From the NCBI GenBank assembly GCA_902761585.1, contig CACWKX010000014.1, forward strand, positions 1 through 64,000: DNA of 64,000 bases, in the 5' to 3' direction. Positions within the stretch are counted from its first letter, which is position 1. Each line of letters starts with the position of its first letter. Source of the stretch: an uncultured Lachnospiraceae bacterium. GTDB taxonomy: Bacteria; Bacillota; Clostridia; Lachnospirales; Lachnospiraceae. Under the pieces are notes generated by a model. It did not search any database and had not been told where the DNA came from. It saw only the letters and a list, made by a program, of their open reading frames with translations. Made by a program: the position numbers and the translations under genes. Positions 34,517 to 43,998 of this stretch are shown here, in pieces.

Positions 34517-34676
34517 AGGTTCGGATGAGCGCCGGGCAGCTGAAACTGAAATCTCAGGAATGACGAAGAAGACTGAAAGAACGGGGAAGTGGACGGATAT
34601 GCCTGAGGAGACGGAGAGAGGGCAGTTTGCTGAAAGACCTGAGACAGCGGGAAGGAACGACAGGATCGAAAAAAAG

Positions 34677-35387
34677 ATGTCCCGAACCGGGTACGTCTTC
34701 TGCGGAGGGGACATATCGGACGCACTCCTTCCGCTGGTTCTGCGGCGTATTTCCCTGGAAAAGGGGGATTCTGAAAGGAAACCATATGTCATTGCGGCAG
34801 ACAGGGGACTGGTGTGTCTCGATGGCTGCGGCGTGGAGCCTGACCTTGTAGTCGGCGACTTCGACTCCGCTCCCTCAGGATTTATCGATGATTATCGAAC
34901 CAGGCACCCGAAGGCAGAGATCCGCTCTTACAGCCCGGAGAAGGATTTTACAGATTCTGAGATTGGTGCACGGGCGGCGGTGGATGCCGGCTGCAGCAAG
35001 ATTGTGATGATCGGGGCAACCGGAAGCCGCCTTGACCATGTCCTCGGCAACCTGCAGGTTCTGGATTATCTGATGGAGGCAGGCGTCCGGGGAGAGATCC
35101 TTGACCTTTGCAACCGGATCACGATTCATGGAGGAGCACGGGGCGGCCAGTTTTCGATCCGGAAGGAAGAACAGTGGGGGAAGTATGTCTCCCTGTTCGC
35201 CTTTGGAGGGGATGTTGAAAGGCTGACGCTCACCGGCTTTCATTATAATGTGAAGAATTTCCGGCTTTCCTCCGTTGGAAGCAGGGCGGTTTCCAACGAG
35301 ATTGATGCGTGCGAAGGTACTATCTCCTTCAGGAAGGGGAAACTGCTGGTGATCGAGTCCAGGGATACGCCGGCAGGCCGCTTATAA
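34677..35387 (+). CDS. thiN: Thiamine pyrophosphokinase
   Basis: The 236-residue enzyme makes thiamine diphosphate from thiamine and ATP. Motifs are AADRGLVCLDGCGVEPDLVV, GDFDSAP, KDFTDSEIGARAA and IGATGSRLDHVLGN, with metal and thiamine contacts in the GDFDS and TDSE segments. The frame is open back to 34476, overlapping rpe, but that stretch is charged, repetitive and not like the family. I chose the ATG at 34677 (MSRTGYVFCGG), although its ribosome site is weak. No TPP riboswitch is seen upstream. Confidence 0.88.
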   Translation: MSRTGYVFCGGDISDALLPLVLRRISLEKGDSERKPYVIAADRGLVCLDGCGVEPDLVVGDFDSAPSGFIDDYRTRHPKAEIRSYSPEKDFTDSEIGARAAVDAGCSKIVMIGATGSRLDHVLGNLQVLDYLMEAGVRGEILDLCNRITIHGGARGGQFSIRKEEQWGKYVSLFAFGGDVERLTLTGFHYNVKNFRLSSVGSRAVSNEIDACEGTISFRKGKLLVIESRDTPAGRL

Positions 35388-35410
35388 TGTACTGACTGCT
35401 GGCAGAAGGA

Positions 35411-35455
35411 GCTGCCGCTTTCATGATGAATCTCATGAAGGCGGCGGCTTTTTTG
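35411..35455 (+). terminator. Intrinsic terminator closing the rsmB-thiN run
   Basis: GCTGCCGCTTTCATGA (35411-35426) folds onto TCATGAAGGCGGCGGC (35433-35448), with one mismatch or bulge, followed by TTTTTT. It is a strong bidirectional-looking stem. Confidence 0.88.
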
Positions 35456-35643
35456 TTACATATGTCACATATTCCTGGTGACAGACTTCACTGGAAAGCC
35501 CTTTGATAGCGGATTATGATCGAAGCAGGGTTAAAGTCAGAGTCCGGCTTGTGAAAAGAGCGTGAAGAACGGGTGGGAACACGGATCTATCATGAATGTG
35601 AAACAGCTGCAGGGAAAGCCGGACAGGAAAGGTGGGACAGGCG

Positions 35644-36585
35644 ATGCGGGAGACTTGTGTACAAGTCAATTCACTGGTGAAACGCTATGGTGAGTTTGTA
35701 GCGGTGGATCATTTTTCACTGAATGTCGGGAAGGGGGAAATCCTGGGACTTCTCGGACCGAACGGAAGCGGCAAGACGACGACCATCAACTGTATTCTTG
35801 CCCTTCTGAGTTATGACAGAGGCAGTATCACCATCTTCGGTGAAAATATGACTCCTGAGCGATATGACATTAAACGGCGAATCGGGGTTGTTCCGCAGAA
35901 TGTGGCAGTGATGGACAGCCTGACTGTTGAGGAGAACATTGATTTTTTCTGCGGACTTTATGTGAAGAACCGCAGCAGCCGCAGAGCCTGTGTCAGGGAC
36001 GCGCTGGCATTCACAGGGCTTACCGACTGCAGAAAACAGAAACCGAAGAAACTGTCAGGCGGCCTTCTCCGGAGACTGAACATTGCATGTGGCATCGCAC
36101 ACAAGCCGGAACTGATTTTCTTTGATGAGCCGACGGTCGCGGTCGATCCGCAGAGCCGGAATGCCATCCTGGAGGGAATCCGGAAGATGAATCAGAATGG
36201 CACTACCATTGTCTATACTTCACATTATATGGAGGAGGTTGAGAAACTCTGCACAAGGATTGTGATAATGGATCATGGGAAAGGGGTGGCAGAGGGCACT
36301 GCCGCATCGCTCAAGGCGGGACTGCGAAACAGAGAAACGATTAGAATCCATATGCCGGTGCGGCAGGAAGAAGTGCTGCGCGCGATCCGTGAGGTGAATC
36401 ATGTTTACCATGTGCAGGCGGAGGATGAAGATATCGTGATCCGGTGTGACGGCGGCGAGCACAATCTTGTTCATATCCTGAATGTTCTGGAGGAGAAGAG
36501 GGCTGTCTTCGGGAGAGTCACAACGGAACTTCCAACCCTGAATGATGTCTTCCTGGAAATCACCGGAAAGGAGCTGAGGGAATGA
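35644..36585 (+). CDS. ABC transporter ATP-binding protein
   Basis: The 313-residue ATPase has Walker A LLGPNGSGKTTTIN (about residue 38), a Q-loop region with VPQNVAVMDSLTVEEN, a modified signature KLSGGLLRRLNIA and Walker B ELIFFDEPTVAVDP. It belongs to the drug and bacteriocin exporter type that pairs with ABC-2 permeases. AGGTGGG lies seven bases before the ATG at 35644. Two ABC-2 permease genes and a two-component system follow with overlapping or near-zero spacing. The substrate is not known. Confidence 0.9.
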   Translation: MRETCVQVNSLVKRYGEFVAVDHFSLNVGKGEILGLLGPNGSGKTTTINCILALLSYDRGSITIFGENMTPERYDIKRRIGVVPQNVAVMDSLTVEENIDFFCGLYVKNRSSRRACVRDALAFTGLTDCRKQKPKKLSGGLLRRLNIACGIAHKPELIFFDEPTVAVDPQSRNAILEGIRKMNQNGTTIVYTSHYMEEVEKLCTRIVIMDHGKGVAEGTAASLKAGLRNRETIRIHMPVRQEEVLRAIREVNHVYHVQAEDEDIVIRCDGGEHNLVHILNVLEEKRAVFGRVTTELPTLNDVFLEITGKELRE

Positions 36586-37760
36586 TGTTTTTGCACGTAT
36601 TCTGCTATCAGCTGAAGAACCTCTTCCGGAAGAAGTACATCATTGGCTGGAATCTGCTCTTTCCGCTGGTGCTGGCGACAGCATTCTACATTGGCTTCGG
36701 TCATATGGTGACCAAAGACCCGAACGCATTTCAGACGATTGCGGCAGGGTATGCCGAGGTTCAGTCTGTGTCCGGTATTCCGGAAGAAGGGACAGAAAGC
36801 GGGAATGCAGAGATCTTCCTGAAGATTCTGGAACAGCTCCAGACAGAGGGCGGGAAAAACATGATCGATCTGACCCGGTATCATTCGGAGAAGGAAGCAC
36901 GGGAGGCGCTGCTTGACGGTCAAATCGAGGGGTACTATCTGAATGAAGGTGGAACGCTCTCCCTCCATATCAGGGAGGAAGGAGTGAACAGCACCATTCT
37001 GTCGCAGATCCTGAAACAGTACCGTTCCGCGTGTACCATGGCGGAGCAGGTTGCGGAGGACCATCCGTCCAGGCTGCTGCAGACGATCGCAGGCCTTTCC
37101 GTAAACCGGAGGTATCTGGAAGAATATACGCCTGGCAGGCAGATCTCACCGTATCTTCAGTTTTTCTTCGCACTTCTGGCGATGTCCTCTATGTATGCGT
37201 CCTGGATTGCGACCGCGATGATGGAGTCGATGTGTGCGAATTTATCAGAGTGCGGGAAACGATTTGAAAGCTCGGGAGCAGGAAGGTTCCCTTCCATCCT
37301 GGCCGGCGCGCTCGCGGGCACAACCTTTCAGATTGTCAGCAATGCCATCACTGTCTTGTACGTCGAGTATGTTCTCCGGATCAGTTTTCAGGCACCTTTT
37401 CCTGAAATCATGATGATCATGGGACTGGGGAGCGCTGTGGGAATCGGATTTGGGATTCTGTTCGGGACGCTGTTTCAAGGAGAAGCACTCAGGGTCGCCA
37501 TTCCGCTGACCTTTTCCATGGTCAGTTCCTTCTTGTCCGGCCTGATGATGGGACAGATGAAGCAGCTGGTCGAGAATGCAGTTCCGGTTCTGAACCGGAT
37601 CAATCCGGCAGCCGTCTTCACGGACAGCCTTTACGTACTGGCCAGTTACGGGAAAAACCGGCAGTACTGGCTGGATGTCCTGTCTATGGTGGGAATGGTG
37701 ATCGTGACCCTGTCGATCAGCGCAGTGATTCTGAGGAGAAGACGGTATGCCAGTATTTAA
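36582..37760 (+). CDS. ABC-2 type permease subunit 1
   Basis: The 392-residue protein has an N-terminal span (IIGWNLLFPLVLATAFYIG), a large extracellular domain of about 140 residues and five further spans in the C-terminal half, the usual ABC-2 layout. It overlaps the ATPase gene by four bases and the next permease gene by 14. The two permeases probably form a heterodimeric exporter with the upstream ATPase. Confidence 0.85.
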   Translation: MMFLHVFCYQLKNLFRKKYIIGWNLLFPLVLATAFYIGFGHMVTKDPNAFQTIAAGYAEVQSVSGIPEEGTESGNAEIFLKILEQLQTEGGKNMIDLTRYHSEKEAREALLDGQIEGYYLNEGGTLSLHIREEGVNSTILSQILKQYRSACTMAEQVAEDHPSRLLQTIAGLSVNRRYLEEYTPGRQISPYLQFFFALLAMSSMYASWIATAMMESMCANLSECGKRFESSGAGRFPSILAGALAGTTFQIVSNAITVLYVEYVLRISFQAPFPEIMMIMGLGSAVGIGFGILFGTLFQGEALRVAIPLTFSMVSSFLSGLMMGQMKQLVENAVPVLNRINPAAVFTDSLYVLASYGKNRQYWLDVLSMVGMVIVTLSISAVILRRRRYASI

Positions 37761-38916
37761 AGCTGTTCTGAAATCGGTGAAATCTTACAGGAAGACATTC
37801 CTGATCTATTTTCTGGTGTTTGTGTCCTTCGCACCGATGCAGGCAGAGAGCCTGGCAGAACGCAATGAGAAGGTTTTCCAGGAAGAGAAGCTGACTGTGA
37901 CAGTCATTGACCAGGATGATTCCCTGCTCAGCAGAGGTCTGACTGATGAGCTGGAGAAGACACAGCAGGTCACCCGCATCCGGGGAAATGTATCTGCAAG
38001 CGAGCTCCGCAGACTGAAGGATGATGTGAATTTCGGGATCAGGGATTATGTTCTGATTCTTCCGGACGGTCTTGAACAGGCGGTGGAGGAGGGACGCATG
38101 GATATCCGGCCCCGTTTCATGCAGGGAGGAACCAGCGCAGCGGGACAGCTGATGACGACCAGAATCGATCAGTATCTGAATCATCTTGCTGTCTATCTGC
38201 AAAGCGGATATAAGATGGAGGATGCCCTGAAGGATACCGCAGAAGATCTTACGTCGGCGGATGAAAGCCGCGTGGTTCTGGAACGGCAGGAAGTCAGGCT
38301 GACCCGAGCTTCCATTCTCTTCAGTTTCAACGGATTCTCGCTGAGCATGATGCTGTGTATCTTCGTCGGCTGTCTGGCGCTGAAGTTCAGACAGAAGGAT
38401 CTGGCGTCCAGAATCCGTGTCTCCGGACTATCTTTCTGGAAGCGCAGCGGCGGTTTTTTTGGAGCGATCGCAGCCGTTGGTATTCTGACAGCCTTTCTTG
38501 TGATCGCTGTGGTTCTCCTGGATGCCATCCTCCATGGGCAGCATGACGTTCCCGGTCTGCCGCTCTACATCCTCAATACACTGGCTCTGACGTGTGTCGG
38601 CCTGGGGCTTGGATACCTGATCAGCTCGATCTCCCAGAATGAAGGAACCGTCAACATGCTGGCCAATATGGCAGTCCTCTCCATGTGTTTCATCTGCGGG
38701 ACTTTTGTGAATATTCGTTTTCTGTCACCGGCTGTCGTAAAAGCTGCCCACTTCATGCCGCTCTACTGGTATAATACAGGAGTGGAAACGATAGCGGAGC
38801 ATTCTGCTGACGGAACGGTGGGAGCAGCGTTTATCATGCAGCTGGTGATACAGCTTTCTTTTTCGGCAGTCTTCTTTGCCGGTGGACTGATGATCTCAAA
38901 GATGAGGGAACGGTAG
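37747..38916 (+). CDS. ABC-2 type permease subunit 2
   Basis: The 389-residue protein has the same layout as its neighbour: one span near the start (FLIYFLVFVSFAPMQA), an outside domain with TVTVIDQDDSLLSRGLTDEL, and five spans from about residue 180 (ASILFSFNGFSLSMMLCIF onwards). It overlaps the first permease gene and ends one base before the histidine kinase gene. Co-expression with the kinase suggests the sensor responds to the exported or imported compound. Confidence 0.85.
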   Translation: MPVFKAVLKSVKSYRKTFLIYFLVFVSFAPMQAESLAERNEKVFQEEKLTVTVIDQDDSLLSRGLTDELEKTQQVTRIRGNVSASELRRLKDDVNFGIRDYVLILPDGLEQAVEEGRMDIRPRFMQGGTSAAGQLMTTRIDQYLNHLAVYLQSGYKMEDALKDTAEDLTSADESRVVLERQEVRLTRASILFSFNGFSLSMMLCIFVGCLALKFRQKDLASRIRVSGLSFWKRSGGFFGAIAAVGILTAFLVIAVVLLDAILHGQHDVPGLPLYILNTLALTCVGLGLGYLISSISQNEGTVNMLANMAVLSMCFICGTFVNIRFLSPAVVKAAHFMPLYWYNTGVETIAEHSADGTVGAAFIMQLVIQLSFSAVFFAGGLMISKMRER

Positions 38917-38917
38917 T

Positions 38918-39946
38918 ATGGCTGATGCTGCAATCAGAAGCTTTGCGGCTGTGGAACTGATGATTCTGATCAACGCAGAGGAGATCACTGCACGGAGTGT
39001 AGCGGTCTCTCTCTGCGTTTTTCTATTCGCAGAGCTCAGCGTCCTTGCGGAGCGGAAGAAAAGATGGCTGTCTGATTTGTTTCTGGCAGTTTCGTTTGCG
39101 GTGACGGTTTCTGCCATCCTGGCGGCAGGATTGAGGGGAATCGGCCTGATTCTGTTTGCTTCCGTTCTTTATTCGACTGCTTTTCTCATTTTATTAAGCA
39201 GGAAGGTGTCGGCACTGCAGGACCGCCTGCACCAGACCTGTGATGACGGAAAGGAGCTGGAAAGACTCCTCAGGGCTCAGAACCGGTATCTGATTCATGA
39301 ACAGGATGCTCAGGTCCGCCTGGCGACAATGTCGGAACGAAACCGGATCGCCCGGGAGATTCACGATAAAGTAGGGCATCTTCTTTCACGTGCGATTCTT
39401 TACCTGGGCGCTGTCAGAACTGTCAACAAGGATGAGATGATGGACAAACAGCTCTCCATTCTGTCGGATACGCTCGATGAAGCAATGCAGAAGATGCGGC
39501 AGTCCGTCCATGATCTGCACGACGAGTCCATCGATCTGAGCGGGAATCTGGAGCATATTTTGTCGGAGCTCAGAAATTTTTCTGTCGAGCGGGATCTGGA
39601 TCTGGATCGTGACATTCCGCGTGAGTGCAAGCTGGCGATTCTGGGAATCACAGAAGAGGCTGTCACCAATATCATCAGACATTCCAATGGGACCCGGGTG
39701 CAGGTCATCCTTCATGAAAACCGTGATTTCTGCACCCTTTCTATCTCGGACAACGGATCAGTATCCGAAGAGATCAGACAGAGAGTCCGGAGCGGGCTGA
39801 CAGACGGTATCGGTCTTTCCAACATACGGGAACGGGCAAGGAGCTGCGGTGGAGATGCTTACTTCTATACGGATGATGGGTTTACGGTGTACGCCAGGCT
39901 CCCGGTGAGAGAAGAAACAAACGCAGCAAACATGGCAGCAGAATGA
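38918..39946 (+). CDS. Sensor histidine kinase, HisKA_3 type
   Basis: The 342-residue kinase has four or five membrane segments in the first 95 residues and a short coiled region. The phosphoacceptor sits in ERNRIAREIHDKVGHLLS (His at about 148). The HATPase domain follows, with EEAVTNIIRHS, SISDNG and GIGLSNIRERA. This is the NarL-partner class. It has no large sensing domain, like kinases that watch their neighbouring ABC transporter. It is followed by its response regulator. Confidence 0.9.
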   Translation: MADAAIRSFAAVELMILINAEEITARSVAVSLCVFLFAELSVLAERKKRWLSDLFLAVSFAVTVSAILAAGLRGIGLILFASVLYSTAFLILLSRKVSALQDRLHQTCDDGKELERLLRAQNRYLIHEQDAQVRLATMSERNRIAREIHDKVGHLLSRAILYLGAVRTVNKDEMMDKQLSILSDTLDEAMQKMRQSVHDLHDESIDLSGNLEHILSELRNFSVERDLDLDRDIPRECKLAILGITEEAVTNIIRHSNGTRVQVILHENRDFCTLSISDNGSVSEEIRQRVRSGLTDGIGLSNIRERARSCGGDAYFYTDDGFTVYARLPVREETNAANMAAE

Positions 39947-39989
39947 GTGCATCCATCAGGAGAATGAACAAGACGGGGATGTTTGGTTT

Positions 39990-40628
39990 ATGGAAGAAAA
40001 GAAGACGGTTCTGATAATTGATGACGATGACCTGATTACCATGTCTCTTGAGATGATCCTTTCAGCGGACCCGGAATTTGAGGTTATCGGAAAAGGGTGC
40101 TGTGGTGCGGACGCTGTTCGTATGTATGGGGAACTCTCTCCGGATATCCTGTTGTCTGATATCCGCATGCCTGACATGTCAGGACTGGACGCGGCGGAAA
40201 GGATCCTGTCACGGGATCCGAATGCTGTCATTCTTTTTCTCACAACCTTCTCAGATGACGAGTATATTGTAAAAGCGCTGCAGCTTGGCGTAAAAGGCTA
40301 TCTGCTCAAGCAGGATTACCGGTCCCTGACACAGTCTCTCAGGGCCGCATTGAATGGGCAGTCTGTTTTTGGAGGCGCCGTGGTGGACAGACTGCCGGTG
40401 CTTATGAGGGGGGAACGGAATCCCTTTGACTACAGGTCAAGAGGAATCACGGACAGGGAATACGCTCTGATTCAGCTTGTTGCCGAGGGCGATTCCAACA
40501 GAGAAATTGCTGACAGATTGTTCCTGTCGGAGGGAACAGTACGGAACTATCTGTCGCAGATTCTGGAAAAGCTGAATCTGAGGGACCGGACACAGCTGGC
40601 AATCTTTTACCTGAAGCATGGCAGGTAA
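39990..40628 (+). CDS. NarL/LuxR-type response regulator
   Basis: The 212-residue regulator has a receiver domain (LIIDDDDLI, phosphoacceptor Asp about 57 in LLSDIRMPD, LTTF and the Lys in KGYLLKQ). The DNA-binding domain has ITDREYALIQLVAEGDSNREI and LFLSEGTVRNYLSQILEKL. It probably controls the upstream ABC exporter operon; no binding site was identified. Confidence 0.92.
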   Translation: MEEKKTVLIIDDDDLITMSLEMILSADPEFEVIGKGCCGADAVRMYGELSPDILLSDIRMPDMSGLDAAERILSRDPNAVILFLTTFSDDEYIVKALQLGVKGYLLKQDYRSLTQSLRAALNGQSVFGGAVVDRLPVLMRGERNPFDYRSRGITDREYALIQLVAEGDSNREIADRLFLSEGTVRNYLSQILEKLNLRDRTQLAIFYLKHGR

Positions 40629-40726
40629 TGCGAATCCAATGGCTGCTCCATCAAATGGAGGCGCAAAATAACCTGCAGGAAAGTCAATGCTTCTGTTTTA
40701 CAACTGATTTCACTTCAGCGGGATGG

Positions 40727-40755
40727 TTGAGGAAATGGGGGCTGTCTGCTATAAT
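40727..40755 (+). promoter_or_regulatory. Sigma-A promoter of ychF
   Basis: TTGAGG (40727-40732) and TATAAT (40750-40755) are 17 bases apart, giving a leader of about 95 bases before ychF. Confidence 0.8.
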
Positions 40756-40856
40756 GAAAAACCGCATTATAAGACGAATGCAGGAGTAAAGGGCCGTGCC
40801 TCAGGGCTTTCCGGAGTCTGGCTCTGGCCTTTATCAGAAGGAGAGATCAAAAAGCC

Positions 40857-41954
40857 ATGAAATTAGGAATCGTCGGACTTCCGAATGTTGGAAAGAGTAC
40901 CCTGTTTAATTCCCTGACGAAAGCCGGGGCAGAAGCCGCAAACTATCCGTTCTGCACGATTGACCCGAATGTTGGGGTTGTCGCGGTGCCGGACAAGCGT
41001 CTGAAGCTGCTTGGAGACCTGTATCATACACAGAAGATCACGCCTGCGGTCATTGAGTTTGTCGACATTGCAGGACTTGTCAAAGGCGCGTCGAAGGGGG
41101 AGGGACTCGGTAACCAGTTCCTTGCGAACATCCGCGAGTGCGATGCGATTGTTCATGTCGTGCGTTGCTTTGAAGACCCGAATGTCATCCATGTGGACGG
41201 AAGCGTCGATCCGGTCCGGGATATTGAAACCATCAATCTGGAGCTCATCTTCGCAGATCTGGAAGTTCTGGAGAAGCGGATGAACAAGGTTGGTCGTGCG
41301 GCGAGAAATGACAAGGACCAGGCGTCAGAGTTTGATCTGCTGAAGCGTCTGAAGGCCCATCTGGAGGACGGAAAGCCTGCGATCTCCTTTGAGACCTCGG
41401 ACGAGAAAGAGCAGGAATGGATTTCCGAGTATGACCTTCTGACGGCGAAGCCGGTGATCTTTGCGGCAAATGTCGCGGAGGATGACGCGCCGGATGACGG
41501 AGCACAGAATCCGTATGTTGCCGCTGTCCGCGAGTATGCGAAAAAGTCCGGTTCTGAAGTCTTCGTTGTCTGCGCGAAGATTGAGGAGGAGATCTCTGAG
41601 CTGGAAGATGACGAGAAGCAGGCTTTTCTGGAGGATCTTGGCCTGAAGGAGTCTGGCCTTGACAAACTGATTGCTGCCAGCTACAGCCTGTTGGGACTCA
41701 TGAGTTTCCTTACGGCAGGTGAGAAGGAGGTCCGCGCCTGGACGATCAAAAAAGGAACAAAGGCTCCGCAGGCAGCCGGAAAGATTCACACCGACTTTGA
41801 GCGAGGCTTTATCAAGGCGGAGGTTGTGAACTACAAGGATCTTCTGGACTGCGGCTCTCTTACGGCGGCCAGAGAGAAGGGAATTGTCCGTATGGAAGGG
41901 AAGGACTATGTCGTTCAGGACGGCGATGTCATCCTGTTCAGATTCAATGTATAA
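40857..41954 (+). CDS. ychF: Redox-regulated ATPase/GTPase YchF
   Basis: The 365-residue Obg-family protein has the P-loop [11 protein letters not shown] (residues 6-16), then [29 protein letters not shown] and a coiled-coil insert (about 130-200). A TGS domain closes it ([28 protein letters not shown]). YchF binds ATP better than GTP, associates with ribosomes and affects stress responses. All nucleotide motifs are intact. Confidence 0.95.
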   Translation: MKLGIVGLPNVGKSTLFNSLTKAGAEAANYPFCTIDPNVGVVAVPDKRLKLLGDLYHTQKITPAVIEFVDIAGLVKGASKGEGLGNQFLANIRECDAIVHVVRCFEDPNVIHVDGSVDPVRDIETINLELIFADLEVLEKRMNKVGRAARNDKDQASEFDLLKRLKAHLEDGKPAISFETSDEKEQEWISEYDLLTAKPVIFAANVAEDDAPDDGAQNPYVAAVREYAKKSGSEVFVVCAKIEEEISELEDDEKQAFLEDLGLKESGLDKLIAASYSLLGLMSFLTAGEKEVRAWTIKKGTKAPQAAGKIHTDFERGFIKAEVVNYKDLLDCGSLTAAREKGIVRMEGKDYVVQDGDVILFRFNV

Positions 41955-41963
41955 GATTAAGAT

Positions 41964-42848
41964 ATGGTGCATGACGATATTGCATTCCCCCACCTCGGAA
42001 TTTATCTGAACCATGTGATCAAGACGATCACGCTTCCAGGTGGATTTACAGTTGCAATGTATGGAATCACGATGGCGCTCAGTATGCTGGCAGGGCTCTG
42101 CCTTGCCATGCGGGTGGCGAAAAAGACAGGACAAAATCCTGACGAATACCTGAACTTTGCGCTGATCGGGATTGTGGCAGCGCTCCTGGGAGCGCGGATT
42201 TACTATGTCGCCTTTACCTGGGATTATTACAGCAGGCACCCGCTGGAAATTTTAAACTTCAGGGGCGGGGGACTTGCGCTGTACGGCTCTGTGATCGCGG
42301 GCGTGCTGACGATTGTCATCTATGCAAGGGCGCGTAGGCTCAGTCTTCCGCTCATGCTGGATACGGCGAGTACCGGGATGGTACTTGGGCAAATCATCGG
42401 AAGATGGGGGAATTTTTTTAACAGAGAGGCATTTGGTCAGTATTCGGACGGCCTTTTTGCAATGCGTCTTCCAGTGGATGCCGTCCGGGCAGACGAGATC
42501 ACAGAGCTGATGAAGCAGCATGCGTATACGGTCAATAGGGTGACTTATATTCAGGTTCATCCGACCTTTCTCTATGAATCGCTCTGGAATGTCGGAGTCC
42601 TCACGGTTCTTCTGCTGGTTACGTTCTCCGGGAAGAAACGGTTTCATGGAGAAATTTTTCTGCTGTACCTGCTGCTTTACAGCGCGGGACGCGCCTGGAT
42701 CGAGGGCCTTCGGACGGACCAGCTTCGGTTTGCACATACCGCCATCGCTGTTTCGCAGCTTCTGGCCTGTATTCTGGTAATTGTCTCAGGCATCAGCCTG
42801 ATTGTGCTCTCCAGAAGGGAAAAGAGCAGCCGGGGCGGGAAATCATGA
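41964..42848 (+). CDS. lgt: Prolipoprotein diacylglyceryl transferase
   Basis: The 294-residue membrane enzyme attaches diacylglycerol to the lipobox Cys of lipoproteins. Seven or so spans are visible. The Lgt signature GRWGNFFNREAFG (about residues 146-158) and the HPTFLYESLWN segment are present, with the essential Arg and His before them. The ribosome site before the ATG at 41964 is weak. The gene is ten bases from ychF and followed by a 37-base direct repeat. Confidence 0.93.
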   Translation: MVHDDIAFPHLGIYLNHVIKTITLPGGFTVAMYGITMALSMLAGLCLAMRVAKKTGQNPDEYLNFALIGIVAALLGARIYYVAFTWDYYSRHPLEILNFRGGGLALYGSVIAGVLTIVIYARARRLSLPLMLDTASTGMVLGQIIGRWGNFFNREAFGQYSDGLFAMRLPVDAVRADEITELMKQHAYTVNRVTYIQVHPTFLYESLWNVGVLTVLLLVTFSGKKRFHGEIFLLYLLLYSAGRAWIEGLRTDQLRFAHTAIAVSQLLACILVIVSGISLIVLSRREKSSRGGKS

Positions 42849-42862
42849 TGAGGAAAAAACAG

Positions 42863-42936
42863 AAGTCTGCCGGGCACCCGGAGGATCCGGTAAGAACAAA
42901 AGTCTGCCGGGCGTCCGGAGGATCTGGTAAGGACAG
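42863..42936. repeat. Two direct 37-base repeats between lgt and mreB
   Basis: AAGTCTGCCGGGC begins both units (42863 and 42900), and most of the following bases agree (CCGGAGGAT, GGTAAG, ACA). The block GTCTGCCGGGCAC recurs at 51246 in another intergenic region. Confidence 0.75.
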
Positions 42937-42988
42937 GCAGACCGAAGGCAAAATGTTGGAACAGGAAAGCAGGCAGTGAGGAATTGCT

Positions 42989-43969
42989 ATGGCAGGAACC
43001 GATATCGGAATCGATCTTGGCACGACAAGCGTGCTTGTCTATGTGCGCGGACGGGGCGTTGTCCTCAAGGAACCGAGTGTCGCGGCGCTTGACCGCTCGG
43101 ATGACCGGATCCGGGCAATCGGAGAGGACGCCCGCATGCTCCTGAGCCGGTCCCCGGGAACGCTCAAGGAGATTCACCCGCTTGAGAACGGCATTATTGC
43201 CGATTATGTGGTGACGGAGCAGATGCTCCGCTATTTTATCCAGAAGGCTGTGGGAAGGCTGTCCTTCCGCAAGCCGAAAATCTGCATCTGCGTCCCCGCC
43301 GATCTGACGGAGGTCGAGCGGCATGCAGTCGAGGATGCCGGATACCAGGCGGGAGCCCGGGATGTGGCCATGGTGGAGGAGCCGATCGCAGCGGCAATCG
43401 GCGCGGGCATTGATTTTTCAAAGCCGAGTGGCAACATGGTCGTCGACATCGGAGGCGGGACGACGAATGCGGCGATATTGTCTGTCAATGGCATCGTGGT
43501 ATCGATGGGACTTAAGGTCGGCGGCAATGATTTTGACGCGGCCCTCATGCGGTACATCCGTTCGCAGTTCGGCGTGACCGTCGGACAGCAGGCTGCGGAG
43601 GAGATCAAGATGCAGGTCGGCACGGTTTATGAACGGCCAGAGGAACGGCTGATGGAGTTCATAGGCCGGGACATTGAGACAGGGCTTCCGAAGACGGTCC
43701 GCATCAGTTCGCAGGACTGCCGGATGGCGTTCCGTGAGCTGACCGGCCGAATTGTGGAGGTTGTACACAGCGTGCTGGAGAAGACTCCGCCGGAGCTTGC
43801 GGAGGATGTCGCCCAGCGCGGCATCGTCCTGACAGGCGGCGGAAGCCTGATTGACGGCCTGGAGGACCTTCTGGAAGCCCGGACAGGGGTGAACGTGGTG
43901 ACCTGCGACGACCCGCTCTGCGCGGTTGCGATCGGGACCGGACGGGCCGGGGAGCTGCTGGATCTGTAA
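42989..43969 (+). CDS. mreB: MreB-like cell-shape actin homologue
   Basis: The 326-residue protein has the actin-fold signatures: phosphate loop one IGIDLGTTSVLVYV, VEEPIAAAIGAG, phosphate loop two DIGGGTTNAAIL and the adenosine motif VLTGGGSLIDGL. It would polymerise under the membrane and guide lateral wall synthesis. It is not followed by mreC or mreD, so it may be an extra paralogue such as Mbl or MreBH rather than the operon copy. Confidence 0.9.
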   Translation: MAGTDIGIDLGTTSVLVYVRGRGVVLKEPSVAALDRSDDRIRAIGEDARMLLSRSPGTLKEIHPLENGIIADYVVTEQMLRYFIQKAVGRLSFRKPKICICVPADLTEVERHAVEDAGYQAGARDVAMVEEPIAAAIGAGIDFSKPSGNMVVDIGGGTTNAAILSVNGIVVSMGLKVGGNDFDAALMRYIRSQFGVTVGQQAAEEIKMQVGTVYERPEERLMEFIGRDIETGLPKTVRISSQDCRMAFRELTGRIVEVVHSVLEKTPPELAEDVAQRGIVLTGGGSLIDGLEDLLEARTGVNVVTCDDPLCAVAIGTGRAGELLDL

Positions 43970-43998
43970 GGTGCCTCGGCTTTTTGACAGGGGATTTC

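Noticed and set aside
34476..34676. 67-residue N-terminal extension of thiamine pyrophosphokinase
   Set aside because: The stretch is charged and repetitive and unlike the family, and it overlaps rpe. I took the ATG at 34677, although its ribosome site is weak.
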